Positions 13,501 through 29,104 of a DNA stretch of 64,000 nucleotides are shown in pieces. The notes beneath the pieces are model-generated. The model worked only from the letters and a program-made list of their open reading frames with translations, did not search any database and was not told the origin of the DNA. This DNA is from Cyrtodaria siliqua (Eukaryota; Mollusca; Bivalvia; Adapedonta; Hiatellidae), in the NCBI GenBank assembly GCA_037043455.1, contig JAWPHD010004485.1:62001-126000 (forward strand). The letters run 5' to 3'. Positions within the stretch are counted from its first letter, which is position 1, and every line of letters begins with the position of its first letter. Both the position numbers and the translations under genes were made by a program.

Positions 13501-15540
13501 TCCAAGTTCATTGTTATAGATATATATTAGCCTGAAGAAGATACCTTGTCCAAGTTCATTGTTATAGATATATATTAGGCTGAAGATGATACCCTGTCCA
13601 AGATCATTGTTATAGATATATATTAGCCTGAAGATGATACCCAGTCCAAGTTCATTGTTATAGATATATATTAGGCTGACGATGATACTCATTCCAAGTT
13701 CATTGTTATAGATATATATTAGGCTGACGATGATACCCATTCCAAGGTCATTGTTATAGATATATATTAGCCTGAAGATGATACCCTGTCCAAGTTCATT
13801 GTTATAGATATATATTAGGCTAAAGAAGATACCCAGTCCAAGTTCATTGTTATAGATATATATTAGGCTGAAGATGATACCCAGTCCAAGGTCATTGTTA
13901 TAGATTTATACTAGGCTGACGATGATACCCAGTCCAAGTTCATTGTTGTAGATATATATTAGCCTGAAGATGATACCCAGTCCAAGTTCATTGTTATAGA
14001 TATATATTAGGCTGACGATGATACCCAGTCCAAGTTCATTGTTATAGATATATATTAGCCTGAAGATGATACCCAGTCCAAGTTCATTGTTATAGATATA
14101 TATTAGCCTGAAGATGATACCCAGTCCAAGTTCATTGTTATAGATATATATTAGGCTGACGATGATACCCAGTCCAAGGTCATTGTTATAGATATATATT
14201 AGCCTGAAGATGATACCCTGTCCAAGTTCATTGTTATAGATATATATTAGCCTGAAGATGATACCCAGTCCAAGTTCATTGTTATAGATATATATTAGGC
14301 TGAAGATGATACCCAGTCCAAGTTCATTGTTATAGATATATATTAGGCTGAAGAAGATACCCTGTCCAAGTTCATTGTTATAGATATATATTAGGCTGAA
14401 GATGATACCCAGTCCAAGTTCATTGTTATAGATATATATTAGCCTGAAGATGATACCCTGTCCAAGTTCATTGTTATAGATATATATTAGGCTGAAGAAG
14501 ATACCCTGTCCAAGTTCATTGTTATAGATATATATTAGGCTGAAGATGATACCCAGTCCAAGTTCATTGTTATAGATATATATTAGGCTGAAGAAGATAC
14601 CCTGTCCAAGTTCATTGTTATAGATATATATTAGGCTGAAGAAGATACCCTGTCCAAGTTCATTGTTATAGATATATATTAGCCTGAAGATGATACCCTG
14701 TCCAAGTTCATTGTTATAGATATATATTAGGCTGAAGAAGATACCCTGTCCAAGTTCATTGTTATAGATATATATTAGCCTGAAGATGATACCCTGTCCA
14801 AGTTCATTGTTATAGATATATATTAGGCTGAAGAAGATACCCTGTCCAAGTTCATTGTTATAGATATATATTAGGCTGAATATGATACCCTGTCCAAGTT
14901 CATTGTTATAGATATATATTAGCCTGAAGATGAAACCCTGTCCAAGTTCATTGTTATAGATATTTATTAGGCTGAAGAAGATACCCAGTCCAAGTTCATT
15001 GTTATAGATATATATTAGGCTGAAGATGATACCCAGTCCAAGGTCATTGTTATAGATATATACTAGGCTGACGATGATACCCAGTCCAAGTACATTGTTA
15101 TAGATATATATTAGGCTGAAGATGATACCCAGTCCAAGTTCATTGTTATAGATATATATTAGGCTGAAGATGATACCCAGTCCAAGTTCAATGTTATAGA
15201 TATATATTAGGCTGAAGATGATACCCTGTCCATGTTCATTGTTATAGATATATATTAGCCTGAACATGATACCCTGTCCAAGTTCATTGTTATAGATATA
15301 TATTAGCCTGAAGATGATACCCTGTCCAAGTTCATTGTTATAGATATATATTAGGCTGAAGAAGATACCCAGTCCAAGTTCATTGTTATAGATATATATT
15401 AGGCTGAAGATGATACCCTGTCCAAGTTCATTGTTATAGATATATATTAGCCTGAAGATGATACCCTGTCCAAGTTCATTGTTATATATATATATTAGGC
15501 TGAAGAAGATACCCTGTCCAAGGTCATTGTTATAGATATA

Positions 15541-18500
15541 TTATCCAAGTTCATTGTTATAGATATATATAAGGCTGAAGATGATACCCAGTCCAAGTTC
15601 ATTGTTATAGATATATATTAGCCTGAAGATGATACCCAGTCCAAGGTCATTGTTATAGATATATATTAGCCTGAAGATGATACCCAGTCCAAGTTCATTG
15701 TTATAGATATATATTAGGCTGAAGATGATACCCAGTCCAAGTTCATTGTTATAGATATATATTAGCCTGAAGATGATACCCAGTCCAAGTTCATTGTTAT
15801 AGATATATATTAGGCTGAAGATGATACCTAGTCCAAGTTCATTGTTATAGATATATATTAGGCTGAAGATGATACTCAGTCCAAGTTGATTGTTATAGAT
15901 ATATATTAGCCTGAAGATGATACCCAGTCCAAGTTCATTGTTATAGATATATATTAGCCTGAAGATGATACCCAGTCCAAGTTCATTGTTATAGATATAT
16001 ATTAGCCTGAAGATGATACCCAGTCCAAGTTCATTGTTATAGATATATATTAGGCTGAAGATGATACCCAGTCCAAGTTCATTGTAATAGATATATAATA
16101 GCCTGAAGATGATACCCAGTCCAAGGTCATTGTTATAGATATATATTAGGCTGAAGATGATACCCAGTCCAAGTTCATTGTTATAGATATATAATAGCCT
16201 GAAGATGATACCCAGTCCAAGTTCATTGTTATAGATGTATATTAGGCTGAAGATGATACCCTGTCCAAGTTCATTGTTATAGATATATATTAGCCTGAAG
16301 ATGATACCCAGTCCAAGTTCATTGTTATAGATATATATTAGCCTGAAGATGATACCCAGTCCAAGTTCATTGTTATAGATATATATTAGGCTGAAGATGA
16401 TACCCAGTCCAAGTTCATTGTTATAGATATATAATAGCCTGAAGATGATACCCAGTCCAAGTTCATTGTTATAGATATATATTAGGCTGAAGATGATACC
16501 CAGTCCAAGTTCATTGTTATAGATATATAATAGCCTGAAGATGATACCCAGTCCAAGTTCATTGTTATAGATGTATATTAGGCTGAAGATGATACCCTGT
16601 CCAAGTTCATTGTTATAGATATATATTAGCCTGAAGATGATACCCAGTCCAAGTTCATTGTTATAGATATATATTAGCCTGAAGATGATACCCAGTCCAA
16701 GGTCATTGTTATAGATATATATTAGGCTGAAGATGATACCCAGTCCAAGTTCATTGTTATAGATATATATTAGCCTGAAGATGATACCCAGTCCAAGTTA
16801 ATTGTTATAGATATATATTAGCCTGAAGATGATACCCAGTCCAAGTTCATTGTTATAGATGTATATTAGGCTGAAGATGATACCCTGTCCAAGTTCATTG
16901 TTATAGATATATATTAGCCTGAAGATGATACCCTGTCCAAGTTCATTGATATATATATATATTAGGCTGAAGAAGATACCCAGTCCAAGTTCATTGTTAT
17001 AGATATATATTAGCCTGAAGATGATACCCTGTCCAAGTTCATTGTTATAGATATATATTAGGCTGAAGAAGATACCCAGTCCAAGTTCATTGATATAGAT
17101 ATATATTAGGCTGAAGAAGATACCCAGTCCAAGTTCATTGTTATAGATATATATTAGCCTGAAAATGATACCCTGTCCAAGTTCATTGTTATAGATATAT
17201 ATTAGGCTGGAGATGATACCCAGTCCAAGTTCATTGTTATAGATATATATTAGGCTGAAGAAGATACCCAGACCAAGTTCATTGTTATAGATATATATTA
17301 GCCTGAAGATGATACCCTGTCCAAGTTCATTGTTATAGATATATATTAGCCTGAAGATGATACCCTGTCCAAGATCATTGTTATAGATATATATTAGGCT
17401 GAAGAATATACCCAGTCCAAGTTCATTGTTATAGATATATTATCCAAGTTCATTGTTATAGATATATATAAGGCTGAAGATGATACCCAGTCCAAGTTCA
17501 TTGTTATAGATATACATTAGCCTGAAGATGATACCCAGTCCAAGGTCATTGTTATAGATATATATTAGCCTGAAGATGATACCCAGTCCAAGTTCATTGT
17601 TATAGATATATATTAGGCTGAAGATGATACCCAGTCCAAGTTCATTGTTATAGATATATATTAGCCTGAAGATGATACCCAGTCCAAGTTCATTGTTATA
17701 GATATATATTAGGCTGAAGATGATACCTAGTCCAAGTTCATTGTTATAGATATATATTAGGCTGAAGATGATACTCAGTCCAAGTTGATTGTTATAGATA
17801 TATATTAGCCTGAAGATGATACCCAGTCCAAGTTCATTGTTATAGATATATATTAGCCTGAAGATGATACCCAGTCCAAGTTCATTGTTATAGATATATA
17901 TTAGCCTGAAGATGATACCCAGTCCAAGTTCATTGTTATAGATATATATTAGGCTGAAGATGATACCCAGTCCAAGTTCATTGTAATAGATATATAATAG
18001 CCTGAAGATGATACCCAGTCCAAGGTCATTGTTATAGATATATATTAGGCTGAAGATGATACCCAGTCCAAGTTCATTGTTATAGATATATAATAGCCTG
18101 AAGATGATACCCAGTCCAAGTTCATTGTTATAGATGTATATTAGGCTGAAGATGATACCCTGTCCAAGTTCATTGTTATAGATATATATTAGCCTGAAGA
18201 TGATACCCAGTCCAAGTTCATTGTTATAGATATATATTAGCCTGAAGATGATACCCAGTCCAAGTTCATTGTTATAGATATATATTAGGCTGAAGATGAT
18301 ACCCAGTCCAAGTTCATTGTTATAGATATATAATAGCCTGAAGATGATACCCAGTCCAAGTTCATTGTTATAGATGTATATTAGGCTGAAGATGATACCC
18401 TGTCCAAGTTCATTGTTATAGATATATATTAGCCTGAAGATGATACCCAGTCCAAGTTCATTGTTATAGATATATATTAGCCTGAAGATGATACCCAGTC

Positions 18501-19239
18501 CAAGGTCATTGTTATAGATATATATTAGGCTGAAGATGATACCCAGTCCAAGTTCATTGTTATAGATATATATTAGCCTGAAGATGATACCCAGTCCAAG
18601 TTAATTGTTATAGATATATATTAGCCTGAAGATGATACCCAGTCCAAGTTCATTGTTATAGATGTATATTAGGCTGAAGATGATACCCTGTCCAAGTTCA
18701 TTGTTATAGATATATATTAGCCTGAAGATGATACCCTGTCCAAGTTCATTGATATATATATATATTAGGCTGAAGAAGATACCCAGTCCAAGTTCATTGT
18801 TATAGATATATATTAGCCTGAAGATGATACCCTGTCCAAGTTCATTGTTATAGATATATATTAGGCTGAAGAAGATACCCAGTCCAAGTTCATTGATATA
18901 GATATATATTAGGCTGAAGAAGATACCCAGTCCAAGTTCATTGTTATAGATATATATTAGCCTGAAGATGATACCCTGTCCAAGTTCATTGTTATAGATA
19001 TATATTAGGCTGGAGATGATACCCAGTCCAAGTTCATTGTTATAGATATATATTAGGCTGAAGAAGATACCCAGACCAAGTTCATTGTTATAGATATATA
19101 TTAGCCTGAAGATGATACCCTGTCCAAGTTCATTGTTATAGATATATATTAGCCTGAAGATGATACCCTGTCCAAGATCATTGTTATAGATATATATTAG
19201 GCTGAAGAATATACCCAGTCCAAGTTCATTGTTATAGAT
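15541..19239. repeat. Higher-order repeat block (about 1.9 kb, two copies) within the 48-bp satellite
   Basis: A truncated unit reading ATATTATCCAAGTTCATTG occurs near 10478, 15541 and 17440. The variant series after 15541 (including GATACCTAGTCC, ATACTCAGTCCAAGTTGATT and ATATATAATAGCC) recurs in the same order after 17440. The shift is 1899 bp at the start and about 1803 bp at the end, consistent with loss of two units. It reads as a recent segmental duplication inside the satellite. Confidence 0.75.
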
Positions 19240-21707
19240 ATATATTAGGCTGAAGATGATAACCAGTCCAAGTTCATTGTTATAGATATATATTAGGCTG
19301 AAGATGATACCCAGTCCAAGTTCATTGTTATAGATATATATTAGCCTGAATATGATACCCTGTCCAAGTTCATTGTTATAGATATATATTAGGCTGAAGA
19401 TGATACCCAGTCCAAGTTCATTGTTATAGATATATATTAGGCTGAAGAAGTTACCCAGTCCAAGTTCATTGTTATAGATATATATTAGGCTGAAGATGAT
19501 ACCCAGTCGAAGTTCATTGTTATAGATGTATATTAGGCTGAAGAAGATACCCTGTCCAAGTTCATTGTTATAGATATATATTAGGCTGAAGATGATACCC
19601 GGTCCAAGGTCATTGTTATATATATATATTAGGCTGTAGATGATACCCAGTCCAAGTTCATTGTTATAGATGTATATTAGGCTGAAGATGATACCCAGTC
19701 CAAGTTGATTGTTATAGATATATATTAGGCTGAAGAAGATACCCATTCCAAGGTCATTGTTATAGATATATATTAGGCTGAAGATGATACCCAGTCCAAG
19801 TTCATTGTTATAGATATATATTAGGCTGAAGATGATACCCATTCCAAGGTCATTGTTATAGATATATATTAGGCTGAAGATGATACCCAGTCCAAGGTCA
19901 TTGTTATAGATATATATTAGGCTGAAGAAGATACCCAGTCCAAGTTCATTGTTATAGATATATATTAGGCTGAAGATGATACCCAGTCCAAGTTCATTGT
20001 TATAGATATATATAAGGCGGAAGATGATACCCAGTCCAAGTTCATTGTTATATATATATATTAGGCTGAAGAAGATACCCAGTCCAAGTTCATTGTTATA
20101 GATATATATTAGCCTGAAGATGATACCCAGTCCAAGTTCATTGTTATAGATATATATTAGCCTGAAGATGATACCCAGTCCAAGTTCATTGTTATAGATG
20201 TATATTAGGCTGAAGATGATACCCTGTCCAAGTTCATTGTTATAGATATATATTAGGCTGAAGATGATACCCAGTCCAAGTTCATTGTTATAGATATATA
20301 TTAGGCTGAAGATGATACCCTGTCCAAGTTCATTGTTATAGATATATATTAGGCTGAAGATGATACCCAGTCCAAGTTCATTGTTATAGATATATATGAG
20401 GCTGAAGAAGATACCCAGTCCAAGTTCATTGGTATAGATATATATTAGGCTGAAGAAGATACCCAGTCCAAGTTCATTGTTATAGATATATATTAGCCTG
20501 AAGATGATACTCTGTCCAAGTTCATTGATATAGATATATATTAGGCTGAAGAAGATACCCAGTCCAAGTTCATTGTTATAGATATATATTAGCCTGAAGA
20601 TGATACCCTGTCCAAGTTCATTGTTATAGATATATATTAGGCTGAAGAAGATACCCAGTCCAAGTTCATTGATATAGATATATATTAGGCTGAAGATGAT
20701 ACCCTGTCCAAGTTCATTGTTATAGATATATATTAGGCTGGAGATGATACCCAGTCCAAGTTCATTGTTATAGATATATATTAGGCTGAAGAAGATACCC
20801 AGACCAAGTTCATTGTTATAGATATATATTAGCCTGAAGATGATACCCTGTCCAAGTTCATTGTTATAGATATATATTAGCCTGAAGATGATACCCTGTC
20901 CAAGTTCATTGTTATAGATATATATTAGGCTGAAGAAGATACCCAGTCCAAGTTCATTGTTATAGATATATATTAGGCTGAAGATGATAACCAGTCCAAG
21001 TTCATTGTTATAGATATATATTAGGCTGAAGATGATACCCAGTCCAAGTTATTGTTATAGATATATATTAGCCTGAATATGATACCCTGTCCAAGTTCAT
21101 TGTTATAGATATATTTTAGGCTGAAGATGATACCCAGTCCAAGTTCATTGTTATAGATATATATTAGGCTGAAGAAGTTACCCAGTCCAAGTTCATTGTT
21201 ATAGATATATATTAGGCTGAAGATGATACCCAGTCGAAGTTCATTGTTATAGATGTATATTAGGCTGAAGAAGATACCCTGTCCAAGTTCATTGTTATAG
21301 ATATATATTAGGCTGAAGATGATACCCGGTCCAAGGTCATTGTTATAGATATATATTAGGCTGTAGATGATACCCAGTCCAAGTTCATTGTTATAGATAT
21401 ATATTAGGCTGAAGATGATACCCAGTCCAAGTTCATTGTTATAGATATATATAAGGCGGAAGATGATACCCAGTCCAAGTTCATTGTTATATATATATAT
21501 TAGGCTGAAGAAGATACCCAGTCCAAGTTCATTGTTATAGATGTATATTAGGCTGAAGATGATACCCTGTCCAAGTTCATTGTTATAGATATATATTAGG
21601 CTGAAGAAGATACCCATTCCAAGGTCATTGTTATAGATATATATTAGGCTGAAGATGATACCCAGTCAAGTTCATTGTTATAGATATATATTAGGCTGAA
21701 GATGATA

Positions 21708-24700
21708 CCCATATTTCAAGGTCATTGTTATAGATATATATTAGGCTGAAGATGATACCCAGTCCAAGTTCATTGTTATAGATATATATTAGGCTGAAGA
21801 TGATACCCATTCCAAGGTCATTGTTATAGATATATATTAGGCTGAAGATGATACCCAGTCCAAGGTCATTGTTATAGATATATATTAGGCTGAAGAAGAT
21901 ACCCGGTCCAAGTTCATTGTTATAGATATATATTAGCCTGAAGATGATACCCTGTCCAAGTTCATTGTTATAGATATATATTAGCCTGAATATGATACCC
22001 TGTCCAAGTTCATTGTTATAGATATATATTAGGCTGAAGATGATACCCAGTCCAAGTTCATTGTTATAGATATATATTAGGCTGAAGAAGATACCCAGTC
22101 CAAGTTCATTGTTATAAATATATATTAGGCTGAAGATGATACCCAGTCCAAGTTCATTGTTATAGATATATATTAGGCTGAATATGATACCCAGTCCAAG
22201 TTCATTGTTATATATATATATTAGGCTGAAGAAGATACCCAGTCCAAGTTCATTGTTATAGATATATATTAGGCTGAAGATGATACCCAGTCCAAGTTCA
22301 TTGTTATAGATATATATTAAGCTGAAGATGATACCCAGTCCAAGTTCATTGTTATAGATATATATTAGGCTGAATATGATACCCAGTCCAAGTTCATTGT
22401 TATATATATATATTAGGCTGAAGAAGATACCCAGTCCAAGTTCATTGTTATAGGTATATATTAGGCTGAAGAAGATACCCAGTCCAAGTTCATTGTTATA
22501 GATATATATTAGGCTGAAGAAGATACCCTGTCCAAGTTCATTGTTATAGATATATATTAGGCTGAAGATGATACCCAGTCCAAGGTCATTGTTATAGATA
22601 TATATTAGGCTGAAGATGATACCCAGTCAAGTTCATTGTTATATATATATATTAGGCTGAAGAAGATACCCAGTCCAAGTTCATTGTTATAGATGTATAT
22701 TAGGCTGAAGATGATACCCTGTCCAAGTTCATTGTTATAGATATATATTAGGCTGAAGAAGATACCCATTCCAAGGTCATTGTTATAGATATATATTAGG
22801 CTGAAGATGATACCCAGTCAAGTTCATTGTTATAGATATATATTAGGCTGAAGATGATACCCATATTTCAAGGTCATTGTTATAGATATATATTAGGCTG
22901 AAGATGATACCCAGTCCAAGTTCATTGTTATAGATATATATTAGGCTGAAGATGATACCCATTCCAAGGTCATTGTTATAGATATATATTAGGCTGAAGA
23001 TGATACCCAGTCCAAGGTCATTGTTATAGATATATATTAGGCTGAAGAAGATACCCGGTCCAAGTTCATTGTTATAGATATATATTAGCCTGAAGATGAT
23101 ACCCTGTCCAAGTTCATTGTTATAGATATATATTAGCCTGAATATGATACCCTGTCCAAGTTCATTGTTATAGATATATATTAGGCTGAAGATGATACCC
23201 AGTCCAAGTTCATTGTTATAGATATATATTAGGCTGAAGAAGATACCCAGTCCAAGTTCATTGTTATAAATATATATTAGGCTGAAGATGATACCCAGTC
23301 CAAGTTCATTGTTATAGATATATATTAGGCTGAATATGATACCCAGTCCAAGTTCATTGTTATATATATATATTAGGCTGAAGAAGATACCCAGTCCAAG
23401 TTCATTGTTATAGATATATATTAGGCTGAAGATGATACCCAGTCCAAGTTCATTGTTATAGATATATATTAAGCTGAAGATGATACCCAGTCCAAGTTCA
23501 TTGTTATAGATATATATTAGGCTGAATATGATACCCAGTCCAAGTTCATTGTTATATATATATATTAGGCTGAAGAAGATACCCAGTCCAAGTTCATTGT
23601 TATAGGTATATATTAGGCTGAAGAAGATACCCAGTCCAAGTTCATTGTTATAGATATATATTAGGCTGAAGAAGATACCCTGTCCAAGTTCATTGTTATA
23701 GATATATATTAGGCTGAAGATGATACCCAGTCCAAGGTCATTGTTATAGATATATATTAGGCTGAAGATGATACCCAGTCAAGTTCATTGTTATAGATAT
23801 ATATTAGGCTGAAGATGATACCCATATTTCAAGGTCATTGTTATAGATATATATTAGGCTGAAGATGATACCCAGTCCAAGTTCATTGTTATAGATATAT
23901 ATTAGGCTGAAGATGATACCCATTCCAAGGTCATTGTTATAGATATATATTAGGCTGAAGATGATACCCAGTCCAAGGTCATTGTTATAGATATATATTA
24001 GGCTGAAGAAGATACCCGGTCCAAGTTCATTGTTATAGATATATATTAGCCTGAAGATGATACCCAGTCCAAGTTCATTGTTATAGATATATATTAGCCT
24101 GAATATGATACCCTGTCCAAGTTCATTGTTATAGATATATATTAGGCTGAAGATGATACCCAGTCGAAGTTCATTGTTATAGATGTATATTAGGCTGAAG
24201 AAGATACCCTGTCCAAGTTCATTGTTATAGATATATATTAGGCTGAAGATGATACCCGGTCCAAGGTCATTGTTATAGATATATATTAGGCTGTAGATGA
24301 TACCCAGTCCAAGTTCATTGTTATAGATATATATTAGGCTGAAGATGATACCCAGTCCAAGTTCATTGTTATAGATATATATAAGGCGGAAGATGATACC
24401 CAGTCCAAGTTCATTGTTATATATATATATTAGGCTGAAGAAGATACCCAGTCCAAGTTCATTGTTATAGATGTATATTAGGCTGAAGATGATACCCTGT
24501 CCAAGTTCATTGTTATAGATATATATTAGGCTGAAGAAGATACCCATTCCAAGGTCATTGTTATAGATATATATTAGGCTGAAGATGATACCCAGTCAAG
24601 TTCATTGTTATAGATATATATTAGGCTGAAGATGATACCCATATTTCAAGGTCATTGTTATAGATATATATTAGGCTGAAGATGATACCCAGTCCAAGTT

Positions 24701-26500
24701 CATTGTTATAGATATATATTAGGCTGAAGATGATACCCATTCCAAGGTCATTGTTATAGATATATATTAGGCTGAAGATGATACCCAGTCCAAGGTCATT
24801 GTTATAGATATATATTAGGCTGAAGAAGATACCCGGTCCAAGTTCATTGTTATAGATATATATTAGCCTGAAGATGATACCCTGTCCAAGTTCATTGTTA
24901 TAGATATATATTAGCCTGAATATGATACCCTGTCCAAGTTCATTGTTATAGATATATATTAGGCTGAAGATGATACCCAGTCCAAGTTCATTGTTATAGA
25001 TATATATTAGGCTGAAGAAGATACCCAGTCCAAGTTCATTGTTATAAATATATATTAGGCTGAAGATGATACCCAGTCCAAGTTCATTGTTATAGATATA
25101 TATTAGGCTGAATATGATACCCAGTCCAAGTTCATTGTTATATATATATATTAGGCTGAAGAAGATACCCAGTCCAAGTTCATTGTTATAGATATATATT
25201 AGGCTGAAGATGATACCCAGTCCTAGTTCATTGTTATAGATATATATTAAGCTGAAGATGATACCCAGTCCAAGTTCATTGTTATAGATATATATTAGGC
25301 TGAATATGATACCCAGTCCAAGTTCATTGTTATATATATATATTAGGCTGAAGAAGATACCCAGTCCAAGTTCATTGTTATAGGTATATATTAGGCTGAA
25401 GAAGATACCCAGTCCAAGTTCATTGTTATAGATATATATTAGGCTGAAGAAGATACCCTGTCCAAGTTCATTGTTATAGATATATATTAGGCTGAAGATG
25501 ATACCCAGTCCAAGGTCATTGTTATAGATATATATTAGGCTGAAGATGATACCCAGTCAAGTTCATTGTTATAGATATATATTAGGCTGAAGATGATACC
25601 CATATTTCAAGGTCATTGTTATAGATATATATTAGGCTGAAGATGATACCCAGTCCAAGTTCATTGTTATAGATATATATTAGGCTGAAGATGATACCCA
25701 TTCCAAGGTCATTGTTATAGATATATATTAGGCTGAAGATGATACCCAGTCCAAGGTCATTGTTATAGATATATATTAGGCTGAAGAAGATACCCGGTCC
25801 AAGTTCATTGTTATAGATATATATTAGCCTGAAGATGATACCCAGTCCAAGTTCATTGTTATAGATATATATTAGCCTGAATATGATACCCTGTCCAAGT
25901 TCATTGTTATAGATATATATTAGGCTGAAGATGATACCCAGTCCAAGTTCATTGTTATATATATATATTAGGCTGAAGAAGATACCCAGTCCAAGTTCAT
26001 TGTTATAAATATATATTAGGCTGAAGATGATACCCAGTCCAAGTTCATTGTTATAGATATATATTAGGCTGAATATGATACCCAGTCCAAGTTCATTGTT
26101 ATATATATATATTAGGCTGAAGAAGATACCCAGTCCAAGTTCATTGTTATAGATATATATTAGGCTGAAGATGATACCCAGTCCAAGTTCATTGTTATAG
26201 ATATATATTAAGCTGAAGATGATACCCAGTCCAAGTTCATTGTTATAGATATATATTAGGCTGAATATGATACCCAGTCCAAGTTCATTGTTATATATAT
26301 ATATTAGGCTGAAGAAGATACCCAGTCCAAGTTCATTGTTATAGGTATATATTAGGCTGAAGAAGATACCCAGTCCAAGTTCATTGTTATAGATATATAT
26401 TAGGCTGAAGAAGATACCCTGTCCAAGTTCATTGTTATAGATATATATTAGGCTGAAGATGATACCCAGTCCAAGGTCATTGTTATAGATATATATTAGC
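21708..26500. repeat. Second higher-order region in the 48-bp satellite (0.8-1.15 kb blocks)
   Basis: A rare indel unit, CCCATATTTCAAGG, occurs at about 21708, 22860, 23821, 24638 and 25599, each time in a similar series of variants (CCCGGTCC, TTATAAATATATATTAGG, ATTAAGCTGAAG, TATAGGTATATATT). Spacings are about 1152, 961, 817 and 961 bp, close to whole multiples of 48. These are successive block amplifications. Confidence 0.75.
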
Positions 26501-28795
26501 CTGAAGATGATACCCTGTCCAAGTTCATTGTTATAGATATATATTAGGCTGAAGATGATACCCAGTCCAAGTTCATTGTTATAGATATATATTAGGCTGA
26601 AGAAGATACCCAGTCCAAGGTCATTGTTATAGATATATATTAGGCTGAAGAAGATACCCAGTCCAAGTTCATTGTTATAGATGTATATTAGGCTGAAGAT
26701 GATACCCTGTCCAAGTTCATTGTTATATATATATATTAGGCTGAAGATGATACCCAGTCCAAGTTCATTGTTATAGATATATATTAGGCTGAAGATGATA
26801 CCCAGTCCAAGTTCATTGTTATAGATATATATTAGGCTGAAGAAAATACCCTGTCCAAGGTCATTGTTATATATATATATTAGGCTGAAGATGATTCCCA
26901 GTCCAAGGTCATTGTTATAGATATATATTAGCCTGAAGATGATACCCAGTCCAAGGTCATTGTTATAAATATATATTAGGCTGAAGATGATACCCAGTCC
27001 AAGGTCATTGTTATAGATAAATATTAGCCTGAAGATGATACCCTGTCCAAGTTCATTGTTGTAGATATATATTAGGCTGACGATGATACCCTGTCCAAGG
27101 TCATTGTTATATATATATATTAGGCTGAAGATGATACCCAGTCCAAGTTCATTGTTATAGATATATATTAGGCTGAATATGATACCCAGTCCAAGTTCAT
27201 TGTTATATATATATATATTAGGCTGAAGATGATACCCAGTCCAAGTTCATTGTTATAGATATATATTAGGCTGAAGATGATACCCAGTCCAAGTTCATTG
27301 TTATAGATATATATTAGGCTGAAGATGATACCCAGTCCAAGTTCATTGTTATAGATATATATTAGGCTGAATATGATACCCAGTCCAAGTTCATTGTTAT
27401 ATATATATATTAGGCTGAAGAAGATACCCAGTCCAAGTTCATTGTTATAGGTATATATTAGGCTGAAGAAGATACCCAGTCCAAGTTCATTGTTATATTT
27501 ATATATTAGGCTGAAGAAGATACCCTGTCCACGTTCATTGTTATAGATATATATTAGGCTGAAGATGATACCCTGTCCAAGTTCATTGTTATAGATATAT
27601 ATTAGCCTGAAGATGATACCCTGTCCAAGTTCATTGTTATAGATATATATTAGGCTGAAGATGATACCCAGTCCAAGGTCATTGTTATAGATATATATTA
27701 GCCTGAAGATGATACCCTGTCCAAGTTCATTGTTATAGATATATATTAGGCTAAAGATGATACCCAGTCCAAGTTCATTGTTATAGATATATATTAGGCT
27801 GAAGAAGATACCCAGTCCAAGGTCATTGTTATAGATATATATTAGGCTGAAGAAGATACCCTGTCCAAGTTCATTGTTATAGATGTATATTAGGCTGAAG
27901 ATGATACCCTGTCCAAGTTCATTGTTATAGATATATATTAGGCTGAAGAAGATACCCAGTCCAAGTTCATTGTTATAGATGTATATTAGGCTGAAGATGA
28001 TACCCTGTCCAAGTTCATTGTTATAGATATATATTAGGCTGAAGATGATACCCAGTCCAAGTTCATTGTTATAGATATATATTAGGCTGAAGAAAATACC
28101 CTGTCCAAGGTCATTGTTATATATATATATTAGGCTGAAGATGATACCCAGTCCAAGGTCATTGTTATAGATATATATTAGGCTGAAGATGATAGCCAGT
28201 CCAAGGTCATTGTTATAGATAAATATTAGCCTGAAGATGATACCCTGTCCAAGTTCATTGTTGTAGATATATATTAGGCTGACGATGATACCCTGTCCAA
28301 GGTCATTGTTATATATATATATTAGGCTGAAGATGATACCCAGTCCAAGTTCATTGTTATAAATATATATTAGGCTGAAGATGATACCCTGTCCAAGGTC
28401 ATTGTTATATATATATATTAGGCTGAAGATGATACCCAGTCCAAGTTCATTGTTATAGATATATATTAGCCTGAAGATGATACCCAGTCCAAGTTCATTG
28501 TTATAGATATATATTAGGCTGACGATGATACCCTGTCCAAGGTCATTGTTATAGATATATATTAGGCTGAAGATGATATCCAGTCCAAGTTCATTGTTAT
28601 AGATATATATTAGGCTGAAGAAGATACCCAGTCCAAGTTCATTGTTATAGATATATATTAGGCTGACGATGATACCCAGTCCAAGGTCATTGTTATAGAT
28701 ATATATTAGGCTGAAGATGATACCCAGTCCAAGTTCATTGTTATAGATATATATTAGGCTGTAGATGATACCCAGTCCAAGTTCATTGTTATAGA

Positions 28796-29104
28796 TATAA
28801 TATAGATATAATAAAATGAAAATTCTTAACCAAAATAAATTTTAAGGGGCAAGGTTATGTTCCATGTTAAAACGTTTTCCAAACGGAAATAACTATGAAA
28901 GAGAGGTGTATTATGTTGTCCTTATACTATGGAATCCTTATTCGCTTAAAAAAGGCTAGTTAAATTCCAGGTTAAACTTCTTTCAAGGTGAAATAATTTA
29001 AAAACTATTACTCAGAGAGTCATGGGCCTTTATGAGATGTTTTCATTGGATCATGCTTAACATGTGTATACTGCTTTATTGTTGTAGATTATATGCGTTG
29101 AAAG
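28796..29104. other. Intron spacer after the 48-bp satellite
   Basis: AT-rich non-satellite sequence. Part of it (28970-29035) resembles the flank near 7520. No coding exon is recognised. Confidence 0.4.

Larger units (their letters stand above)
7559..28795. repeat. 48-bp satellite, about 21 kb (roughly 440 units)
   Basis: The unit is 48 bp: ATTAGGCTGAAGATGATACC, then CAGTCCAAGTTCATTGTTAT, then AGATATAT. Most variants are GGC/GCC in CTGAAG, GATGAT/GAAGAT, CCCAG/CCCTG and AAGTTC/AAGGTC. Rare truncated or indel units mark higher-order blocks. Because 48 is divisible by three, one minus-strand frame stays open for hundreds of codons with a 16-residue repeat (IIFSLIYIYNNELGLG). The frames stop only at indels, so I do not treat them as genes. 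The array lies entirely within the intron between the PSI and I-EGF1 exons. Confidence 0.97.

Noticed and set aside
10793..24547. Minus-strand open frames up to 598 codons with a 16-residue repeat (IIFSLIYIYNNELGLG)
   Set aside because: The 48-bp unit is divisible by three and one frame happens to lack stops; frames begin and end only at indels, and substitutions show no sign of protein constraint.
7559..28795. CRISPR-like array of regular repeats
   Set aside because: Units are directly contiguous with no unique spacers, and the sequence is eukaryotic.
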